The notes beneath the pieces are model-generated. The model was not told the DNA's origin. It did no database searches and worked only from the letters and a program-made list of their open reading frames with translations. The position numbers and the translations under genes are program-made. Positions 56,842 to 64,000 of a stretch of 64,000 bases of DNA are shown here, piece by piece (within the stretch, counting starts at the first letter, position 1; the number at the start of each line of letters is the position of its first letter). This DNA comes from Aplidium turbinatum (Eukaryota > Chordata > Ascidiacea > Aplousobranchia > Polyclinidae): the NCBI GenBank assembly GCA_918807975.1, contig OU964922.1:25408329-25472328 (forward strand), in the 5' to 3' direction.

Positions 56842-57128
56842 CCGACCCGTTAGCTCAGTGGATACGCACCCGGCTCTAGATCACGCGGCGCAAGTTCGAC
56901 TCTCGGGGTGTGCGCTTGAGCAACGCACGTTAAAGACTGCTCTCCATTCAGCGGCACCTAGTGAATGGAATAATTCCCCAGCAACAGCACTTCAACAATC
57001 GGAAAATTTCACTCTGTCAGTCTCGGTAACCGGCCCTGCGTCAAAAGCCTCAACAAGTATGCGAAACTACCAGGAATAACCTATCAAGGCTTTGTCAGTT
57101 CTATAGTATAAAGATTCAAAACCAACCA
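56842..57128 (+). repeat. tRNA-derived SINE, family 1, copy c (most complete)
   Basis: A box CGTTAGCTCAGTGGATACGC, B box GCAAGTTCGACTC, then the family body through CTATCAAGGCTTTGTCAG. The tail region AACCAACCAAGCAATTTTGC is present twice (57120 and 57199), a local tandem duplication. Confidence 0.85.
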
Positions 57129-57129
57129 A

Positions 57130-57554
57130 GCAATTTTGCTTGATTAATAATGTACCAAATTTTGTGCAGTTAAAAGATTCAACACCAACTAAAACCAACC
57201 AACCAAGCAATTTTGCTTGATTAATAATGTACCATAATTATTTTTGTGCAGTTGAGAGTCAGTTAATCTCTTACAGTAATCTCTTAAGAAAAGTACTGCA
57301 TGTACTGTAAGAGAGTAATCTCTTTCAGTAGAGTAATCAGTCGAATTGTCCTGACCATAAAAAACAAAATTGTGCTGAACAAGATTCCGGCGTTCAAGCG
57401 ACTTACAAGTTTGTTTGCATGACTCTGACGCACGAAATTGCAGCACCTTCTAAATTTCATTTTTGCAATACATTAACATAATATGGATTTGTGTTGGCAT
57501 TTGACAGGTACACCGTAGCCTACTGGTTTGGCGAAGTAGAAACTGAGATATAAA
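57130..57554. other. Upstream region of gene copy 3, unlike copies 1 and 2
   Basis: The sequence immediately before the ATG (GAAACTGAGATATAAA) does not match the conserved upstream sequence of copies 1 and 2, so copy 3 has a different leader and probably a different promoter. No promoter element is assigned. Confidence 0.5.
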
Positions 57555-57828
57555 ATGTTGACTAAACTCATCGTAATATTGATGTTCGTTCATCTTGCTT
57601 GTGGAATAAACCCTTCAAACTTGTGTCTACCTCTTAGTCAAATGGTCGATCAACATCAGCAGGTACAATCGCCACCCGAAGTTATCCAGGGACGTGCTGG
57701 TAAAATGGGGCCTGCAGGCCAACTTGGCCCAAAAGGTGACAAGGGAGACGTTGGACCACCCGGCCACTGCAATTGTGACGACAGCCCGACAATTCAAGCT
57801 CTAGTAGAACAGTTAAAAATCCTCAATG
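57555..57828 (+). CDS. Copy 3 exon 1: signal peptide and collagen-like stretch
   Basis: 274 nt, same length as copy 2; donor GTATGT instead of GTAAGT. CNCDDSPTIQALVEQLKILN follows the collagen part. Confidence 0.85.
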
Positions 57829-60452
57829 GTATGTTGCCGACGTCACATATAACAAAATTGTGGCAGATCATCTTCGGCCAACATTCGAACATTTGTTTTA
57901 ACAACACAAGCAAATAAATATTTATGAAAAAAAATTAGCCACAAAAACTTTTACTACTGTATTGTTACAGAACTGTTTTAAAAATGTTTAACTTCGGTAT
58001 TTCATTGTGATTCGTGATAAATATCAAAGATAAATATGGAACACGATTTTCGTGTTTGTAAAATTTATAAAACTTTAAAATTTTATAAAACTTAGACTGA
58101 AAATGTTAAAATTGATTTTTCAGTTTTCACTGCTTACTATTCATGTGCAATGTGGTCATTATGAAACTTGTTTTTCAGACATTGTCCAACAGCTTGCTAA
58201 CGTCACCCAGCGTTCGCCAAATGGTATGTCACCATGAATAATTGTGTTTGCTTTTATTGAAAACTATTGTAGCTTTACATTACTTTGCCTGGGATAACAT
58301 ACTGTGCATGTATGTTTCCCGGCAGCCGATTTGTAGCAAGAATTTACAGCGATAGACACGTGTTTCGTCATGAGGCTGGGCTCATCAGTATCGCACCGTA
58401 TTCTAGCCAATAAGTAACTGCTCGCTGTACTAGTGAGTGCTCAGCGTTATGCTGATAGCCGGGAAGAACGCCCCTTTCTTCACATTACTGTGCATGTATT
58501 TATAAAATGGGACTTGCTGTGCTATGCTTAAATTTCTTAAAAAATAAAACTTTCCTGAATGTAAGACGTTTGATCAACTAAAAAGTGATTAACTTGTTTT
58601 CAAACATGGAAAGGATTTCATTAATGATGAAACATCTTCTAAAACAAAAATGGAGAAAAACTTTCCAAATGCTTAAAAAAGTAAAGAAAAGTCATTAAAA
58701 AGGTCAGTTAAACACAGATAAAGTATCCTGCAGCGAATTGTTTTGCACTTATATTATTTTCATACTGCTGCTGAGATGAAACACATGATAGTCCACTGTG
58801 GATGCGATTACAAAGAAGCCTAGGAAGATCTTATAACATAATGTGCAGATATACGATGCCGCGTACCTGACGCTCCTCAATTTGGTTCGGTGTTTCCAAA
58901 TGTTGCTGTGGTATCTGTTGGAGCTACAATCACATACAAATGCGATGAAGGGTTCAGTATGGGCAATGATCATATGGACAACCAACTGATTGTTGCCTGC
59001 AAAGAAGATCTGACATGGACCCAGGAACGACCAACTTGTCAGCGTAAGTTAGCTTTGTGTTTTGCATTTTTTTCTTATGTTGTAAGAAGACAATGCTGTT
59101 GCGAATTGGAGCTTTCTTGAGGTCAAATTCCATTACTTCATGTGCAGATATACGATGCAGCGTACCTGACGCTCCTCAGTTTGGTTCGGTGTTTCCAAAT
59201 GTTGCTGAATTATCAGTTGGAGCTACAATTAACTACACGTGCAAAAAAGGATACGGGTTTGTCGGTGTAGGTCAATCGGTGATCGCTGCATGCAAGGAAG
59301 ATTTAACATGGACCCAGGAACGACTAACTTGTCAGTGTAAGTTAGCTTTGGTGGATGTAAAAACGGTTGATAAAGTTTGCTATTAGAAAAAAGCGGTGGA
59401 ATGGTTCAGTGGATAAAGATGATGGCTTTCAAATAATGATATGAAACCTGGCTCGACACTCTTTTCTAAGTTAATTGTTGATGAACATCGCTAAAAAGGA
59501 TAAAACCAACTAAAATGAGTGGGTTTCTAAACATGCATGCTGGAACCTCATAAGGCAGTTAACACGCTTTGTTTATGATAAGTTTATGTTTATTTACATT
59601 TTCATTGGTCTTCATTGACGTCTATAATTGAAACAATTATTTAAAAAAAACTAAAAAAAAATTACTTTCCCGACTTGATATCGTGGACAAAAATTGCTCT
59701 CCGATGCTCGCAATAATTTTACTTCGATGCTGACAATGCAAGTCCCAAAGCAAAGCTTGTAGTTGACATCGTGATAGGTAATGTAACCCAATTTCAATTG
59801 AAACCTTTGCTTTCAGGAAATTTGCAGCTTCAATGAAACAACGATGTAACCTGTGACTTGTGCAAATTTAGATTGACTTACATGAATTAATGCGCTCTTT
59901 GTTTTGATTCCTTTATCCGCCCGATAGCTCAGTTGATTAAATGCCTGATTTCATAAACAAAAAAACTTCACGATCAAGCGGCGCTGGTTCGACTCTCGCG
60001 TAGGGTGCATCATTTCCCTTATTTTGGAAATTCTTGAGCCATTGAGAAATGGTGACCATTCTTGGTCAACCAAAATAATATGGGGGTCACCGGACCCCTA
60101 CCACCACATCCTCACCCCTTAAAATTTGGTTTAGTAAAACCGCTATAACTTAAAAACTAAGGTAACTACGTAGAGTTTCATGCTAAATTTATTTCAACTA
60201 CTTGATATAGGCCTACTTCAAATAATATGCAAAGAAAATAACGTTTTAAAAAATGTCTACATACTTTATAGACAAAAGGTGTAAGACTGAACATTTTTAG
60301 CAAGTGTATTGTAATAGAATGCATGGCTGGATTGAAAGATGGGAGAATCAAGGACAACCAAATGTCAGCCAGTAGTCACTACAGCAGCGCCTATCTACCA
60401 CAATATGGTCGATTAGATCGAAGATCGAGAACATGGTATCCAAGAAGTCCAT
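57555..60452 (+). CDS. Collagen-CCP-CCP-discoidin secreted protein, copy 3 (3' end outside window)
   Basis: Coding exons 57555-57828, 58179-58223, 58849-59043, 59148-59336 and 60318-60452 are in frame with the same phases as copy 2. The signal peptide MLTKLIVILMFVHLACG, nine unbroken collagen triplets (GRAGKMGPAGQLGPKGDK then GDVGPPGHC), neck, two CCPs and the first third of the discoidin domain are present. The second CCP (KKGYGFVGVGQSVIAAC) matches the single CCP of copy 1. The two last discoidin exons were not found in 60453-64000 and presumably lie to the right; loss cannot be excluded. The following intron carries a hAT insertion and runs into a nuclease-family element at the edge. Confidence 0.82.
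58179..58223 (+). CDS. Copy 3 exon 2: neck microexon
   Basis: DIVQQLANVTQRSPN between TTTTTCAG and GTATGT. Confidence 0.8.
58314..58485 (-). mobile_element. Small hammerhead-bearing retro-repeat
   Basis: A 172 bp insertion in copy 3 intron 2, absent from copies 1 and 2. It is flanked by the 14 bp duplication TACTGTGCATGTAT (58300-58313, 58486-58499). Its ends carry TTCCCGGC and GCCGGGAA in inverted orientation. It has no coding sequence. Size, target duplication and ribozyme suggest a solo terminal repeat of a Penelope-like element or a retrozyme-like short element. Confidence 0.8.
58349..58394 (-). ncRNA. Hammerhead ribozyme (type I, short stem III)
   Basis: Read on the minus strand: stem I strand GCGATA, core CTGATGA, a stem II region of 15 nt, GAAA, a two-base-pair stem III (C-ACGT-G) giving the cleavage triplet GTC, then TATCGC, which is the exact complement of the first stem I strand. 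Core, stem I and the minimal stem III fit the hammerheads known from Penelope-like elements. Stem II pairing in the canonical register is poor, so activity may be reduced. Confidence 0.75.
58849..59043 (+). CDS. Copy 3 exon 3: CCP domain 1
   Basis: CRVPDAPQFGSVFPNVAVV, ITYKCDEGFSMGNDHMDNQL, CKEDLTWTQERPTC; four Cys and Trp present. Confidence 0.85.
59148..59336 (+). CDS. Copy 3 exon 4: CCP domain 2
   Basis: CSVPDAPQFGSVFPNVAEL, INYTCKKGYGFVGVGQSVIA, CKEDLTWTQERLTC. Donor TGTAAGTT, phase 1. The intron before it is only about 100 bp. Confidence 0.85.
60318..60452 (+). CDS. Copy 3 exon 5: F5/8 type C domain, first third
   Basis: CMAGLKDGRIKDNQMSASSH and PQYGRLDRRSRTWYPRSP, then GTGAGT. Two residues shorter than copies 1 and 2 around the GAW motif, which has become RTW. 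Acceptor GTAATAG. Confidence 0.8.
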
Positions 60453-60839
60453 GTGAGTTTGTATGATGAAACATGTTAACCGTTTCTTGATGTCGCGTTA
60501 GTTGTATATGACGTGAAATCGTTTACATCAAATTCCATCTTGATCCGACGTTACAGAGGAAATGTTTTCAAAGTTTAGGGTGAAATGATTTTAACCGTAT
60601 ACAAAACGACAGGGTTTGTAGATTGAGCGAAGGCTATGTGTATTGTGCAGTCAAGTCAGTTCAAACACATTCGGCTTAGACTTTACCATAATACGACTTC
60701 ACAACGCTGCACAGTGGTGTAATCGAGACAACACAGAAAACTACTACTTTTTCTATAATATCATAAAAACATTTGCTATAAGATTTCTGCTGAAAAGTAA
60801 TATCCCTATTCAAGGGGTGGGCGTAATAAGCATTTTGTG

Positions 60840-61977
60840 CAGTGACGATCGGTGAGGGAAAGCAAGGAAAGCAGTGCTTACCTTAGCAAAAACTATGCAA
60901 AATATAATGACTGAATTCTAGGTTTAACTTCTTCTTATTTTTATCACGTCTATTTTAACTTGAAAATTACTGTATTCGTGACTAGAATTACTCGTAACGC
61001 TTATGAGTAGTCTAAATCCTCACCAAACCGCATGTCTTGCCTATAAATGCCAATTGACGCAAACGCTTCTGTCAGAAACAATCACTGAGGCTCAAGGTAA
61101 GCAAGTATCAAAGTTGCTTTCCCAGGTTCAAAAATGTCAAAAAACGCCTTCGTTTTAACCAATCATCACTAGTTTTGCAAAACGTCACCATCTGCTTAGC
61201 CAATCAGATGTGTTATGGTTATGGTAGGTTAGTGGTGCTTTCCCAGTGACGTCAATGCTTACATTCGCTAGAGCGACTAGACTAACTCGTCAGAATGGTC
61301 CTCGTCACGGTACACGCACAGCATCATAATGCCAAAAAGCTTGTTGCTGTTTTTTGATGTCTCCTCGCCATGTACTTTAGCCTACTGTACTAGCTTTCAT
61401 AGTCATGCTTTTGCCCTTTTTACAGCGTTGATATAACGTTACTTCGCCAATGAACGTTCAGGTGCGGATGCAATTTTTAGTTTGTTAAGCTTCCTTACGC
61501 AGGAGGCAAACTTATCCACCTTTTTGTACACATTGCTTGCGGTTGTAATGTTTAGGCCTAAGTGTTACTTTTTGTAGTGTGGGCTTAACCGAATATCTGA
61601 GAATGAACATTCGTGACGAATTGAACATTTAGACTATTATTCCATGTCTAACACAGGATTTTGGTCCTGCAACGTTAAAATTAAGATTGTTCATGACTTC
61701 TAAACATTAAATGGATGTATGATCACGACATAGGCGAAGCACAATTTGACAGATTTTTATTTTTGATTTGTTTTGGAAATGCTCTCAGAGCGCACCAAAT
61801 TGGAAGTGTTTTTCAAAGATTTCTGGGGGAGGCCCCCCCTGACCCCCCGCTGGAAGTGTTGCCTTCGGCAACACGCCTTCGGGCTTCGCCCGACGGTTAC
61901 GCCCTTCGTGCCTACTATCTTGCTGCAGCATATTTCCAAGTTGCTTTCCCAACGGTTTAAGCCACCGAACGTCACTG
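60840..61977. mobile_element. hAT-like element, ends CAGTGACG-TCGGTG
   Basis: Left end CAGTGACGATCGGTGAGGG, right end the complement of CAGTGACGTTCGGTGGC, with a perfect 8 bp duplication ATTTTGTG (60832-60839, 61978-61985). The empty site is at about 41980 in copy 2. Near the right end is a local CTTCGGGCTTCGCCCG hairpin. No transposase was recognised. Confidence 0.88.
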
Positions 61978-62339
61978 ATTTTGTGTCATGTTAGTTTTCA
62001 AGTTTATAAATTGTCGCATGATGTATTTGAATAATTGTGCTTTATATTTTAATTGTATTACAGCCTGATAGTCGAATTGCTTATTTCATATGCAAAATAT
62101 GTGATAGTTATCACAACGCATAAACAAAACAGTAAATATAGGACAGAAGTAAAAAAGTTAAAAGTTTTAGGAAACAAGGTATCAGTGCAGGCCCTTTGGG
62201 GAATCTTTAGGCTAAACGTGTTACACGTTGTTTTTTTGCATATTTTTGCAGTTGATCAACCCAACTTTGATTGTAGTGGGTGTCGCAACTTTTTGGGTCA
62301 CGTGATCACCCCTAATCGGGGATTTCCCTAGAAATCACG

Positions 62340-63020
62340 TTTCAGCTCTTTTTACGTCATTTTTGTGCAATTACATATTTGATTTTTGTATATTTCAACT
62401 TAAAAAGCACATACAAATAAGTGAGACAAAATAAACACAAAATAATTTGATTGATGACGTCATTGTGACCTCATCACATATAATTTTTTGCTTTTTTAAC
62501 CTATTTTGGTCGTTTGCTGTTGGTTTTAGTCGGAGTACCGGTTACTAAAACCATTTCACAATTCCTAAAAGTAGTTTCGTCATGATTGCATCTTTTATGA
62601 CGTCATCATTACATTATTAAAACTTGACAACTTCAAATTCAGGAACCAAAGGTAAATTTATTCCGAAAAAAGCGATCAAATACTCTCATTATAAGTTTTG
62701 CAAATGCTTAAAATTTTACAATTGCAAGCAATAACAATAATTCCAGTACAGTATGACGCAATAACGACGTCATCAAGGGAATAACCAGAAGAGCAGCTAC
62801 CAGGGGTGAATTTCCCTTTTGGTCATGCCATTTTAAAATTAAAAATAATATGTAGGCCTAATTATGATCTACAAATCAAATTAATACACGACCCCAGATG
62901 ATGCAATGTCAGAGTCTTAACACTGTTAATTCAAGATGAAAAAACTAGCGGTTTTCGATGTTAAATTCCTACCATACGTAATTTGATGTTAAAAAAATTC
63001 GTGTACGACAAGTTTTTTCA
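62340..63020. other. Intronic or intergenic stretch, nothing recognisable
   Basis: AT-rich; four TGACGTCA-like sites (62456, 62597, 62769 and one weaker) are the only notable motif. Confidence 0.45.
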
Positions 63021-63022
63021 AG

Positions 63023-64000
63023 TTACAAGATAGAGTTTAGAAAGTCAAAAGCATTTCTTGAATGATCAGTGTGGATTGGAGATGAAACGTCAATGTGGAT
63101 TGAAGATGAAACATCAGAGAGGATTGGATATTTTGTGGTCGAATTGCATGTTTCGTAGCCTACTCGCATGAACAAAGACTTGTGCATTTTATGGATTTTC
63201 CTTACAGGAACATCGAGAGCCACAAGTAGACTGATAAAACGGAACAAGCTGATTTGCATCATTATGTTTCCAACCCCAAGCTAAAGGAGAAGGTAGTTGC
63301 TGAACATTTACGAGGCTTGATTTCCGTATTTCGGCTTGGTGTATCGCTCTGCGTGTATGTTGCATCAGAGCAGCTGACGTTGATGGCAGCTTTTCAATAG
63401 TGCAACCATTGGTAAACGGCATTCGTCTACATCCGAGATATTAGGACCATATTGCCATAAAGAGCTATGACATACTTTTGTATGTCATTTATAGAACTAG
63501 GTGAGCTTGAGAAATTCAGAGAGTTAAATAAGCCACACATTGCGGTAAGATTAAGCATCCAACAATTCCAAGCCTTTTTTTCCAAAGACGAAACAGTATC
63601 ACAGATTGTGATAGCATAAAACAAAGGTAAAGAAGAGCAAATCATCGGAGATTGAGGTAAAGATGAAACAATATCATGGATTGGAATGAAGTTTTTTTCC
63701 AACTCCAAATTCAACCTATAGTTTACAGATTTCTAACTTGTCAAAACACGAAATTGCAATAATTACCACATTAGTATCTACTGTTTTGACTATGGCATCG
63801 GATTTTCCATGTTTCACATGGAGAAACATACGGGTGTCTGCCTCTTCGTGATCACATGGGGAAACCTCAGACATGTCCTATGTTTGATTGTTAAGAGCTG
63901 CATCTAACGATGTTACAACAATCGTAAACAAGTTTGGATCGACTGAAGTGATCACAGCTTGTTAAACTAGTTGATATAACGCAGTTTTGTTGCTGTCATT
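63023..64000 (-). pseudogene. Nuclease-family element C, C-terminal half (continues past window)
   Basis: Minus-strand order: CDHEEADTRMFLHVKHG (63840-63790), VKTVDTNVVIIAISCFDKLE (63785-63725), NFIPIHDIVSSLPQSP, YAITICDTVSSLEKKAWNCW (63650-63580), RMPFTNGCTIEKLPSTSAAL (63420-63360), LPSPLAWGWKHNDANQLVPF (63290-63230) and GSRCSCKENP. It matches a widespread unnamed invertebrate repeat protein with EADTR, VDTDV and TGCDTVS acidic motifs followed by a WGW segment and Cys-rich tail, and shares the WGW-to-Cys layout with element A. In this copy the second motif is VDTN and the third ICD. Stops and frame changes show decay. Confidence 0.65.

Noticed and set aside
62450-62780. Cluster of TGACGTCA sites as a CRE-type enhancer
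   Set aside because: Such sites are scattered through this AT-rich region without conservation in the paralogous introns; could be chance.

Overview
This is an AT-rich eukaryotic window. Spliced genes with GT-AG introns, AATAAA signals, tRNA-derived SINEs, LINEs, hAT, P and Tc1 elements and a Penelope-like element all point to an invertebrate animal. The repeat mix and the multidomain secreted genes fit a tunicate or another marine invertebrate; that assignment is inference. There is no bacterial or organellar sequence.

The host content is a tandem array of three paralogous genes on the + strand. Each encodes a secreted protein with a signal peptide, a short collagen-like Gly-X-Y stretch, a short neck, one or two CCP (sushi) domains and a C-terminal F5/8 type C (discoidin) domain. 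Copy 1 runs 84-16449 and is complete (six coding exons, about 313 codons). Copy 2 runs 36602-53735 and is complete (seven coding exons, about 387 codons). Copy 3 starts at 57555 and leaves the window after its fifth coding exon (60318-60452). Exon borders fall in phase 1 until the last intron, so CCP exons can be gained or lost without changing frame. The layout resembles collagen-type soluble lectins (MBL, ficolin) with a CCP-discoidin head, so a role in extracellular or immune recognition is a reasonable inference.

Most of the remaining DNA is transposons, and the paralogous introns serve as empty-site controls. Copy 1 intron 2 holds a 10.8 kb hAT element (1175-12004) that itself contains a long-TIR element with a nuclease-like gene (3035-6178) and a second hAT-like element (9214-11794), which in turn contains a smaller hAT element and a LINE fragment. 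Copy 2 carries two hAT insertions after its CCP exons (38373-39576, 39807-40753), a foldback element (42245-43070), two LINE pieces, and a P-like THAP transposon (45641-51316) with a Penelope-like retroelement inside it (45921-49591). Copy 3 carries a small hammerhead-ribozyme repeat (58314-58485) and a hAT insertion (60840-61977).

Between copies 1 and 2 (about 18.5-36.5 kb) lie a 1.25 kb segment present twice, a palindrome with hammerhead-like cores, a 5.4 kb inverted-repeat element, a Tc1 fragment, SINEs, a large hairpin, two LINE remnants (one strikingly GC-rich) and a second nuclease-like element (32360-35650). A third, divergent member of that nuclease family enters at the right edge (63023-64000, minus strand). 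The least described system here is this repeated nuclease family: a PIN/FEN1-like acidic motif set plus a cysteine-rich CXC-like tail, in one copy framed by 1 kb inverted repeats built from about 177 bp tandem units.
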